Shown here: positions 36,141 to 47,544 of the stretch, piece after piece
How the letters are laid out: each line of letters begins with the position of its first letter
Position numbering within the stretch: position 1 is the stretch's first letter
From: Saccoglossus kowalevskii
Lineage: Eukaryota > Hemichordata > Enteropneusta > Harrimaniidae
Length of the DNA: 48,160 nucleotides
Direction: 5' to 3'
NCBI RefSeq assembly: GCF_000003605.2
Contig: NW_003125589.1
Location: 1-48,160 of the forward strand
Translations under genes and position numbers: made by a program
Notes under the pieces: generated by a model
What the model was told of the DNA's origin: nothing
Seen by the model: the letters and a program-made list of their open reading frames with translations, nothing else
Database searches by the model: none

Positions 36141-37720
36141 TTAAGCAGTTACTAAACAGTACGAACTGGTCTGAACACCTTGTTCTCTAGACCTTAAGCA
36201 GTTACTAAGCAGTACAAACTGGTCTGAACACCTTGTTATCTAGGCCTTAAGCAGTTACTAAACAGTACAAACTGGTCTGAACACCTTGTTCTCTAGACCT
36301 TAAGCAGTTACTAAGCAGTACAAACTGGTCTGAACACCTTGTTCTCTAGACCTGAAGCAGTTACTAAACAGTACAATCTAATCTGAGCACCTTGTTCTCT
36401 AGACCTTAAGCAATTACTAAGCAGTACAAACTGGTCTAAACACCTTGTTCTCTAGACCTTAAGCAGTTACGAAACAGTACAAACTGGTCTGAACACCATG
36501 TTTTCTAGTCCTTAAGCAGTTACAAAACAGTACAAACTGCTCTGAACACCTTGTTCTCTAGACCTTAAGCAGTTACTAAACAGTACGAACTGGTCTGAAC
36601 ACCTTGTTCTCTAGAGCTTAAGCAGTTACTAAGCAGTACGAACTGGTCTGAACACCTTGTTCTCTAGACCTTAAGCAGTTACTAAGCAGTACAAACTGGT
36701 CTGAACACCTTGTTATCTAGGCCTTAAGCAGTTACTAAACAGTACAAACTGGTCTGAACACCTTGTTCTCTAGACCTTAAGCAGTTACTAAGCAGTACAA
36801 ACTGGTCTGAACACCTTGTTCTATATACCTTAACCACTTACTAAGCAGTACAAACTGGTCTGAACACCTTGTTCTTTATACCTTAAGCAGTTCCTGAGCA
36901 GTACAAACTGGTCTGAACACCTTGTTCTCTAGACCTTAAGCAGTTACTAAGCAGTACAAAGTGGTCTGAACACCTTGTTCTCTAGACCTTAAGCAGTTAC
37001 TAAACAGTACAAACTGCTCTGAACACCTTGTTCTCTAGACATTAAGCAGTTACTAAACAGTACGAACTGGTCTGAACACCTTGTTCTCTAGACCTTAAGC
37101 AGTTACTAAGCAGTACAAACTGGTCTGAACACCTTGTTATCTAGGCCTTAAGCAGTTACTAAACAGTACAAACTGGTCTGAACACCTTGTTCTCTAGACC
37201 TTAAGCAGTTACTAAGCAGTACAAACTGGTCTGAACACCTTGTTCTCTAGACCTGAAGCAGTTACTAAACAGTACAATCTAATCTGAGCACCTTGTTCTC
37301 TAGACCTTAAGCAATTACTAAGCAGTACAAACTGGTCTAAACACCTTGTTCTCTAGACCTTAAGCAGTTACGAAACAGTACAAACTGGTCTGAACACCAT
37401 GTTCTCTAGTCCTTAAGCAGTTACAAAACAGTACAAACTGCTCTGAACACCTTGTTCTCTAGACCTTAAGCAGTTACTAAACAGTACGAACTGGTCTGAA
37501 CACCTTGTTCTCTAGAGCTTAAGCAGTTACTAAGCAGTACGAACTGGTCTGAACACCTTGTTCTCTAGACCTTAACCAGTTACTAAGCAGTACAAACTGG
37601 TCTGAACACCTTGTTATCTAGGCCTTAAGCAGTTACTAAACAGTACAAACTGGTCTGAACACCTTGTTCTCTAGACCTTAAGCAGTTACTAAGCAGTACA
37701 AACTGGTCTGAACACCTTGT
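35940..37720 (+). repeat. Tandem 901-bp higher-order unit (17-mer x 2)
   Basis: GTTCCTGAGCAG at 35989 and 36890, and CAATCTAATCTGAGC at 36374 and 37275, are both 901 bp (17 x 53) apart. It overlaps the end of the 424-bp series, showing successive rounds of amplification. The unit is a relative of the 954-bp one and shares AGCAATTAC, TAGTCC and GAGCTTAAG. Confidence 0.88.
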
Positions 37721-38019
37721 TCTCTAGACCTTAAGCAGTTACTAAGCAGTACAAACTGGTATGAACACCTTGTTCTCTAGACCTTAAGCAGTTACTAAGC
37801 AGTATAAACTATTCAGAACACCTTGTTCTCTAGACCTTAAGCAGTTACTATGCAGTACAAACTGGTCTGAACATTTTGTTCTCTAGACCTTAAGAAGTTA
37901 CTAAGCAGTACAAACTGGTCTGAACACCTTGTTCTATATACCTTAACCACTTACTAAGCAGTACAAACTGGTCTGAACACCTTGTTCTCTAGACCTTAAG
38001 CAGTTACTAAACAGTACAA

Positions 38020-38790
38020 ACTGGTCTGAACACCTTGTTCTCTAGACCTTTAGCAGTTACTAAGCAGTACAGCTGGACTGAACACCTTATCTCTAGACCT
38101 TAAGCAGTTACTAAACAGTACAAACTGGTCTGATCACCTTGTTCTCTAGACCTTAAGCAGTTACTAAGCAGTACAAACTAATCAGAACACCTTGTTCCCT
38201 AGACCTTAAGCAGTTACTAAGCAGTACAAACTGGTCTAAACACCTTGTTCTCTAGACCTTAAGCAGTTATGAAACAGTACAAACTGGTCTGAACACCATG
38301 TTCTCTAGACCTTAAGCAGTTACAAAACAGTACAAACTGCTCTGAACACCTTGTTCTCTAGACCTTAAGCAGTTACTAAACAGTACAAACTGGTCAGAAC
38401 ACCTTGTTCTCTAGACCTTAAGCAGTTACTAAACAGTACAAACTGGTCTAAACACCTTGCTCTCTAGACCTTATGCTGTTACTAAGCAGTACAAACAGGT
38501 TTGAACACCGTGTTCTCTAGATCTTAAGCAGTTACTAAGCAGTACAAACTGGTTTGAACACCTTGTTGTCTAGACCTTAAGCAGTTACTAAGCAGTACAA
38601 GCTGGTCCGAACACCTTGTTCTCTAGACCTTAAGCAGTTACTAAGCAGTACAAACTGGTCTGAACACCTTGTTGTCTAGACCTTATGCAGTTACTAAGCA
38701 GTACAAACTGGTCTGAACACCTTGTTCTCTAGACCTTAAGCAGTTACTGAGCAGTACAACCTGGTCTGAACACCTTGTTCTCTAGACCTT
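38020..38790 (+). repeat. Third copy of the 23.43-kb block
   Basis: CTGGACTG at 38073 and ACAACC at 38756 match the 23-kb copy at a constant offset of 14,591. The full TTATGCTG / ACAGGTTTG / GATCTTAAG series is retained, unlike the copy at 30870. Confidence 0.86.
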
Positions 38791-39243
38791 AAGCAGTTAC
38801 AAAACAGTACAAACTGCTCTGAACACCTTGTTCTCTAGACCTTAAGCAGTTACTAAACAGTACAAACTGGTCAGAACACCTTGTTCTCTAGACCTTAAGC
38901 AGTTACTAAACAGTACAAACTGGTCTAAACACCTTGCTCTCTATACCTTATGCTGTTACTAAGCAGTACAAACAGGTTTGAACACCGTGTTCTCTAGATC
39001 TTAAGCAGTTACTAAGCAGTACAAACTGGTCTGAACACCTTGTTGTCTAGACCTTAAGCAGTTACTAAGCAGTACAAGCTGGTCCGAACACCTTGTTCTC
39101 TAGACCTTAAGCAGTTACTAAGCAGTACAAACTGCTCTGAACACCTTGTTGTCTAGACCTTATGCAGTTACTAAGCAGTACAAACTGGTCTGAACACCTT
39201 GTTCTCTAGACCTTAAGCAGTTACTGAGCAGTACAACCTGGTC
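38290..39243 (+). repeat. Tandem 477-bp higher-order unit (9-mer x 2)
   Basis: TTATGCTG at 38471 and 38948, ACAACC at 38756 and 39233, and GGTCAGAAC (perfect palindromes at 38396 and 38873) are each 477 bp (9 x 53) apart. The unit is the second half of the 23.43-kb block type, re-amplified locally. Confidence 0.9.
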
Positions 39244-39399
39244 TGAACACCTTGTTCTCTAGACCTTAAGCAGTTACTAAGCAGTACAAAGTGGTCTGAA
39301 CACCTTGTTCTCTAGACCTTAAGCAGTTACTAAACAGTACAAACTGCTCTGAACACCTTGTTCTCTAGACATTAAGCAGTTACTAAACAGTACGAACTG

Positions 39400-40680
39400 G
39401 TCTGAACATTTTTTTCTCTAGACCTTAAGCAGTTACTAAACAGTACAAACTGGTCTGAACACCATGTTCTCTACACCTTAAGCAGTTACTAAACAGTACA
39501 AACTGGTCTGAACACCTTGTTCTCTAGACCTTAAGCAGTTATAAAACAGTACAAACTGGTCTGAACACCTTGTTCTCTAGACTTTAATCAGTTATTAAAC
39601 AGTACAAACTGGTCTGAACACCTTGTTATCTAGGCCTTAAGCAGTTACTAAACAGTACAAACTGGTCTGAACACCTTGTTCACTAGACCTTAAGCAGTTA
39701 CTAAGCAGTACAAACTGGTCTGAACACCTTGTTCTCTAGATCTGAAGCAGTTACTAAGCAGTACGAACTAATCTGAACACCTTGTTCTCTTGACCTTAAG
39801 ATGTTACTAAGCAGTACAAACTGGTCTGAACACTTTTTTCTCTAGACGTTAAGCAGTTACTAAACAATACAAACTGGTCTGAACATCTTGTTCTCTAGAC
39901 CTGAAGCAGTTACTAAGCAGTACAAACTGGTCTGAACACTTGTTCTCTAGACCTTAAGCAGTTACTAAACAGTACGAACTAGTCTGAACACCTTGTTCTC
40001 TAGAGCTTAAGCAGTTACTAAGCAGTACAGCTGGACTGAACACCTTATCTCTAGACCTTAAGCAGTTACTAAACAGAACAAACTGGTCTGAACACCTTGT
40101 TCTCTAGACCTTAAGCAGTTACTAAGCAGTATAAACTGTTCAGAACACCTTGATCTCTAAACCTTAAGCAGTTACTAGGCAGTACAAACTGGTCTGAACA
40201 CCTTTTTCTCTAGACCTTAAGCAGTTACTAAAAAGTACAAACTGGTCTGAACACCTTGTTCTCTAGGCCTTAAGCAGTTACTAAGCAGTACAAACTGGTC
40301 TGAACACCTTGTTCCCTAGACTTTAAGCAGTTACTAAACAGTACAAACTGGTCTGAACACCTTGTTGTCTAGACCTTAAGCAGTTACTAAGCAGTACAAA
40401 CTGGTTTGAACACTTTTTTCTCTAGACATTAAGCAGTTACTAAACAGTACAAACTGGTCTGAACACCTTGTTCTCTAGACCTTAAGCAGTTACTAAGCAG
40501 TACAAACTGGTCTGAACACCTTGTTCTCTAGAACTTAAGCAGTTGCTAAACAGTACAAACTGGTCTGAACACCATGTTCTCTAGACCTTAAGCAGTTACA
40601 CAACAGTACAAACTAGTCTGAACACCTTGTTCTCTAGACCTTAAGCAGTTACTAAACAGTACGAACTGGTCTGAACACCT
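39400..40680 (+). repeat. Shortened relative of the 21.46-kb block
   Basis: Shares with 21460-22870: TTATAAAAC (39539), TTAATCAGTTATT, TTCACTAG, GATCTGAAG, the T-tract with GACGTTAAG, GAGCTTAAG, ACTGGACTG (40031), TTGATCTC and TTACACAAC. Offset is about 17,980. The TCTTGATCTC monomer and its neighbour between CCTTTTTCTC and TTACTAAAAAG are missing. Confidence 0.78.
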
Positions 40681-42512
40681 TGTTCTCTAGACCTTAAGCA
40701 GTTACTAAACAGTACAAACTGGTCTGAACACCTTGTTCTCTAGACCTTAAGCAGTTACTAAGCAGTACAAACTGGTCTGAACACCTTGTTCTCTAGGCCT
40801 TAAGCAGTTACTAAACAGTACAAACTGGTCTGAACACCTTGTTCTCTAGACCTTAAGCAGTTACTAAGCACTACAAACTGGTCTGAACACGTTGTTCTCT
40901 AGACCTTAAGCAGTTACTAAGCAGTACAAACGGGTCTGAACACTTTTTTCTCTAGACCTTAAGCAGTTACTAAACAGTACAAACTGGTCTAAACACCATG
41001 TTCTCTAGACCTTAAGCTGTTACTAAACAGTACAAACTGGTCAGAAGACTTTGTTCTCTAGACCTTAAGCAGTTATTAAACACTACAAACTGGTCTGAAC
41101 ACCTTGTTCTCTAGACCTTAAGCAGTTACAAAACAGTACAAACTGGTCTGAACACCTTGTTCTCTAGACCTTAATCAGTTATTAAACAGTACAAACTGGT
41201 CTGAACACCTTGTTCTCTAGACCTTAAGCAGTTACTAAACAGTACGAACTGGTCTGAACACCTTGTTCTCTAGACCTTAAGCAGTTACTAAGCAGTACAA
41301 ACTGGTCTGATCACCTTGTTATCTAGGCCTTAAGTAGTTACTAAACAGTACAAACTGGTCTGAACACCTTGTTCCCTAGACCTTAAGCAGTTACTAAACA
41401 GTACAAACTGATCTGAACACCTTGTTTTCTAGACCTTAAGCAGCTACTAAGCAGTACAAACTGGTCTGAACACTTTTTTCTCTAGACGTTAAGCAGTTAC
41501 TAAACAGTACAAACTGGTCTGAACACCTTTGTTCTCTAGACCTTAAGCAGTTACTAAGCAGTACAAAGTGGTCTGAACACCTTGTTCTCTAGACTTAAGC
41601 AGTTTACTAAGCAGTACAAGCTGGTCCGAACACCTTGTTCTCTAGACCTTAAGCAGTTACTAAGCAGAACAAACTGGTCTGAACACCTTGTTGTCTAGAC
41701 CTTATGCAGTTACTAAGCAGTACAAACTGGTCTGAACACCTTGTTCTCTAGACCTTAAGCAGTTACTAAACAGTACAAACAGGTCTGAACACCTTGTTCT
41801 CAAGACCTTAAGCAGTTACTAAGCAGTACAAAGTGGTCTGAACACCTTGTTCTCTAGACCTTAAGCAGTTACTAAACAGTACAAACTGCTCTGAACACCT
41901 TGTTCTCTAGACCTTAAGCAGTTACTAAACAGTACGAACTGGTCTGAACACCTTGTTCTCTAGACCTTAAGCAGTTACTAAGCAGTACAAACTGGTCTGA
42001 ACACCTTGTTATCTAGGCCTTAAGCAGTTACTAAACAGTACAAACTGGTCTGAACACCTTGTTCTCTAGACCTTAAGCAGTTACTAAGCAGTACAAACTG
42101 GTCTGAACACCTTGTTCTCTAGACCTGAAGCAGTTACTAAGCAGTACAAACAAATCTGAACACCTTGTTCCCTAGACCTTAAGCAGTTACTAAGCAGTAC
42201 AAACTGGTCTAAACACCTTGTTCTCTAGACCTTAAGCAGTTATGAAACAGTACAAACTGGTCTGAACACCATGTTCTCTAGTCCTTAAGCAGTTACAAAA
42301 CAGTACAAACTGCTCTGAACACCTTGTTCTCTAGACCTTAAGCAGTTACTAAACAGTACGAACTGGTCTGAACACCTTGTTCTCTAGACCTTAAGCAGTT
42401 ACTAAGCAGTACAAACTGGTCTGAACATTTTTTTTCTCTAGACCTTAAGCAGTTACTAAACAGTACAAACTGGTCTGAACACCATGTTCTCTAGACCTTA
42501 AGCAGTTACTAA

Positions 42513-43923
42513 ATAGTACAAACTGGTCTGAAGACTTTGTTCTCTAGACTTTAAGCAGTTACTAAACAGTACAAACTGGTCTGAACACCTTGTTCTCTAG
42601 ACCTTAAGCAGTTATAAAACAGTACAAACTGGTCTGAACACCTTGTTCTCTAGACTTTAATCAGTTATTAAACAGTACAAACTGGTCTGAACACCTTGTT
42701 CTCTAGGCCTTAAGCAGTTACTAAACAGTACAAACTGGTCTGAACACCTTGTTCACTAGACCTTAAGCAGTTACTAAGCAGTACAAACTGGTCTGAACAC
42801 CTTGTTCTCTAGATCTGAAGCAGTTACTAAGCAGTACAAACTAATCTGAACACCTTCTTCTCTTGACCTTAAGAAGTTACTAAGCAGTACAAACTGGTCT
42901 GAACACTTTTTTTCTCTAGACGTTAAGCAGTTACTAAACAATACAAACTGGTCTGAACACCTTGTTCTCTAGACGTTAAGCAGTCACTAAGCAGTACAAA
43001 CTGGTCTGAACACCTTGTTCTCTAGACCTTAAGCAGTTACTAAACAGTACGAACTAGTCTGAACACCTTGTTCTCTAGAGCTTAAGCAGTTACTAAGCAG
43101 TACAACTGGACTGAACACCTTATCTCTAGACCTTAAGCAGTTACTAAACAGTACAAACTGGTCTGAACACCTTGTTCTCTAGACCTTAAGCAGTTACTAA
43201 GCAGTATAAACTGTTCAGAACACCTTGATCTCTAAACCTTAAGCAGTTACTAGGCAGTACAAACTGGTCTGAACACCTTTTTCTCTAGGCCTTAAGCAGT
43301 TACTAAGCAGTACAAACTGGTCTGAACATCTTGATCTCTAGACCTTAAGCAGTTACTAAGCAGTACAAACTGGTCTGAACACCTTGTTCTCTAGACCTTA
43401 AGCAGTTACTAAAAAGAACAAACTGGTCTGAACACCTTGTTCTCTAGGCCTTAAGCAGTTACTAAGCAGTACAAACTGGTCTGAACACCTTGTTCCCTAG
43501 ACTTTAAGCAGTTACTAAACAGTACAAACTGGTCTGAACACCTTGTAGTCTAGACCTTAAGCAGTTACTAAGCAGTACAAACTGGTTTGAACACTTTTTT
43601 CTCTAGACGTTAAGCAGTTACTAAACAGTACAAACTGGTCTGAACACCTTGTTCTCTAGACCTTAAGCAGTTACTTAGCAGTACAAACTGGTCTGAACAC
43701 CTTGTTCTCTAGACCTTAAGCAGTTGCTAAACAGTACAAACTGGTCTGAACACCATGTTCTCTAGACCTTAAGCAGTTACACAACAGTACAAACTAGTCT
43801 GAACACCTTGTTCTCTAGACCTTAAGCAGTTACTAAACAGTACGAACTGGTCTGAACACCTTGTTCTCTAGACCTTAAGCAGTTACTAAGCAGTACAAAC
43901 TGGTCTGAACACCTTGTTCTCTA
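42513..43923 (+). repeat. Second copy of the ~1.4-kb block
   Basis: Colinear with 21460-22870 at 21,053 bp with no net length change over about 930 bp between TTATAAAAC and TGTAGTCTAG. Differences are point changes, for example GAAGACTTTG for GAAGAACTTTG, CTTCTTCTC for CTTGTTCTC, and AACACCTTG for ATCACCCTG. Confidence 0.88.
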
Positions 43924-46778
43924 GGCCTTAAGCAGTTACTAAACAGTACAAACTGGTCTGAACACCTTGTTCTCTAGACCATAAGCAGTTACTAAGCACT
44001 ACAAACTGGTCTGAACACCTTGTTCTCTAGATCTGAAGCAGTTACTAAGCAGTACAAACTAATCTGAACAGCTTGTTCTCTAGACCTTAAGCAGTTACTA
44101 AGCAGTACAAACTGGTCTGAACACTTTTGTTCTCTAGAACTTAAGCAGTTACTAAGCAGTACAAACTGGTCTGAACACTTTTTTCTCTAGACCTTAAGCA
44201 GTTACAAAACAGTACAAACTGGTCTGAACACCATGTTCTCTAGACCTTAAGCAGTTACTAAACAGTACAAACTGCTCTGAACACTTTGTTCTCTAGACCT
44301 TAAGCAGTTACTAAATAGTACGAACTGGTCTGAACACCTTGTTCTCTAGACCTTAAGCAGTTACTAAGCAGTACAAACTGGTCTGAACACCTTGTTATCT
44401 AGGCTTTAAGCAGTTACTAAACAGTACAAACTGGTCTGAACACCTTGTTCTCTAGACCTTAAACAGTTACTAAGCAGTACAAACTGGTGTGAACACCTTG
44501 TTCTCTAGACCTGAAGCAGTTACTAAGCAGTACAAACTAATCTGAACACCTTGTTCTCTAGACCTTAAGAAGTTACTAAGCAGTACAAACTGGTCTGAAC
44601 ACTTTTTTTTCTCTAGACGTTAAGCAGTTACTAAACAATACAAACTGGTCTGAACACCTTGTTCTCTAGACCTGAAGCAGTTACTAAGCAGTACAAACTG
44701 GTCTGAACACCTTGTTCTCTAGACCTTAAGCAGTTACAAAACAGTACAAACTGCTCTGAACACCATGTTCTTTAGACCTTAAGCAGTTACAAAACCATAC
44801 AAACTGCTCCGAACACCTTGTTCTCTAGACCTTAAGCAGTTACTAAACAGTACGAACTGGTCTGAACACCTTGTTCTCTAGAGCTCAAGCAGTAACTAAG
44901 CAGTACAAACTGGTCTGAACACCTTGTTCTCTAGACCTTAAGCAGTTACTAAACAGTACAAACTGGTCTGCACACCTTGTTCTCTAGACCTTAAGCAGTT
45001 ACTAAGCAGTATAAACTGTTCAGAACATCTTGTTCTCTAGACTTTAAGCAGTTACTAGGCAGTACAAACTGGTCTGAACACCTTTTTCTCTAGACCTTAA
45101 GCAGTTACTAAGCAGTACAAACTGGTCTGAACATCTTGTTCTCTGGACCTTAAGCAGTTACTAAGCAGTACAAACTGGTCTGAACACATTGTTCTCTAGA
45201 CCTTAAGCAGTTACTAAAAAGTACAAACTTGTCTGAACACCTTGTTCTCTAGGCCTTAAGCAGATACTAAGCAGTACGAACTGGTTTGAACACTTTGTTC
45301 CCTAGACCTTAAGCAGTTACTAAACAGTACAAACTGGTCTGAACACCTTGTTCTCAATACCTTAAGCAGTTATTAAGCAGTATAAACTGTTCAGAACACC
45401 TTGTTCTCTAGACCTTAAGCAGTTACTAGGCAGTACAAACTGGTCTGAACACCTTTTTCTCTAGACCTTAAGCAGTTACTATGCAGTACAAACTGGTCTG
45501 AACATTTTGTTCTCTAGACCTTAATCAGTTACTAAGCAGTACAAACTGGTCTGAACACCTTGTTCTATATACCTTAAGCACTTACTAAGCAGTACAAACT
45601 GGTCTGAACACCTTGTTCTCTAGACCTTAAGCAGTTACTAATCAGTACAAACTGGTCTGGACACCTTGTTCTCTAGACCTTAAGCAGTTACTAAACAATA
45701 CAGACTGGTCTGAACACCTTGTTCTCTAGACCTTAAGCAGTTACAAAACAATACAAACTGGTCTGAATACCTTGTTCTTTAGAACTTAATCAGTTACTAA
45801 ACAGTACAAACTGCTCTGAAAACCTTGTTCTCTAGACCTTAAGCAGTTACTAAACAGTACAAACTGGTCTGAACTCCTTGTTCTCTAGACCTTAAGCAGT
45901 TACTAAGCACTACAAACTGGTCTGAACACCTTGTTTTCTAGACCTTAAGCAGTTATTAAGCAGTACAAACTGGTCTGAACATTTTTTTCTCTAGACCTTA
46001 AGCAGTTACTAAACAGTACAAACTGGTCTGAACACCATGTTCTCTAGACCTTAAACAGTTACTAAACAGTACAAACTGGTCTGAAGATTTTGTTCTCTAG
46101 ACTTTAAGCAGTTACTAAACAGTACAAACTGGTCTGAACACCTTGTTCTCTAGACCTTTAGCAGTTATAAAACAGTACAAACTGGTCTGAACACCATGTT
46201 CTCTAGACTTTAATCAGTTATTAAACAGTACAAACTGGTCTGAACACATTGTTATCTAGGCCTTAAGCAGTTACTAAACAGTACAAACTGGTCTGAACAC
46301 CTTGTTCACTAGACCTTAAGCAGTTACTAAGCAGTACAAACTGGTCTGAACACCTTGTTCTCTAGACCTTGAGCAGTTACTAAACATTACAAACTGGTCT
46401 TGAACACCTTGTTCTCTAGACCTTAAGCAGTTACTAAACAGTACGAACTGGTCTGAACACCTTGTTCTCTATACCTTAAGCAGTTACTAAACATAACAAA
46501 CTGATCTGAACACCTAGTTCTCTAGACCTTAAGCAGTTACTAAGCAGTACAAACTGGTTTGAACACCTTGTTTTCTAGACCTTAAGCAGTTACTAAGCAG
46601 TACAAACTGGTCTGAACACCTTGTTCTCTAGACCTTAAGCAGTTACTAAACATACAAACTGGTCTGAACACCTTGTTCTCTAGGCCTTAAGCAGTTGCTA
46701 AACAGTACAAACTGGTCTGAACACCTTGTTCTCTAGAACTTAAGCAGTTACTAAGCAGTACAAACTGGTCTGAACACC
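43924..46778 (+). repeat. Mixed monomers related to the 7-8, 10-12 and 6-kb segments
   Basis: 44390-45400 follows the order of the 7.1-kb and 10.4-kb segments: eight-T tract near 44603, GACGTTAAG, CTTTAGACC, AACCATAC or AACCGTAC, GAGCTCAAG, TATAAACTGTTCAG. 45450-46330 follows 6060-6800: CATTTTG, CTATATACC, TTTAGAACTTAATCAG, GAACATTTTTTTC, GAAGATTTTG, TTATAAAAC. No non-satellite sequence is present. Confidence 0.7.
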
Positions 46779-47544
46779 TTGTTCTCTAGACCATAAGCAG
46801 TTACTAAGCACTACAAACTGGTCTGAACACCTTGTTCTCTAGACCTTAAGCAGTTACGAAACAGTACAAACTGGTCTGAACACCTTGTTCTCTAGACCTT
46901 AAGCAGTTACAAAACAGTACAAACTGGTCTGAACACTTTGTTCTCTAGACCTTAATCAGTTATTAAAAAGTACAAACTGCTCTGAACACCTTGTTCTCTA
47001 GACATTAAGCAGTTATTAAACAGTACGAACTGGTCTGAACACCTTGTTCTCTAGACCTTAAGCAGTTACTAAGCAGTACAAACTGGTCTGAACACCTTGT
47101 TATCTAGGCCTTAAGCAGTTACTAAACAGTACAAACTGGTCTGAACACCTTGTTCTCTAGACCTTAAGCAGTTACTAAGCAGTACAAACTGGTCTGAACA
47201 CCTTGTTCTCTAGACCTGAAGCAGTTACTAAGCAGTACAAACTAATCTGAACACCTTGTTCTCTAGACCTTTAAGCAGTTACAAAACCGTACAAACTGCT
47301 CTGAACACCTTGTTCTCTAGACCTTAAGCAGTTACTAAACAGTACAAACTGGTCTGAATACCTTGTTCTCTAGACCTTAAGCAGTTGCTAAACAGTACAA
47401 ACTGGTCTGAACACCTTGTTCTCTAGACCATAAGCAGTTACTAAGCACTACAAACTGGTCTGAACACCTTGTTCTCTAGACCTGAAGCAGTTAATAAGTA
47501 GTACAAACTAATCTGAACACCTTGTTCTCTAGACCTTAAGCAGT
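46779..47544 (+). repeat. ~770-bp block, copy 3 of 3
   Basis: TTAATCAGTTATTAAAAAG at 46952 and TTAATAAGTAG at 47491 reproduce the 539-bp spacing of the copies at 19268 and 20704, about 27.7 kb and 26.2 kb away. TTATTAAAAAG is shared with copy 1 only, so this copy is closer to 19095 than to 20531. Confidence 0.85.

Noticed and set aside
36817-36826. TATATA in the CTATATACC variant as a promoter
   Set aside because: A few point substitutions of CTCTAGACC produce it (also near 969, 6165, 7966, 37935, 45566). There is no downstream gene or other promoter element.
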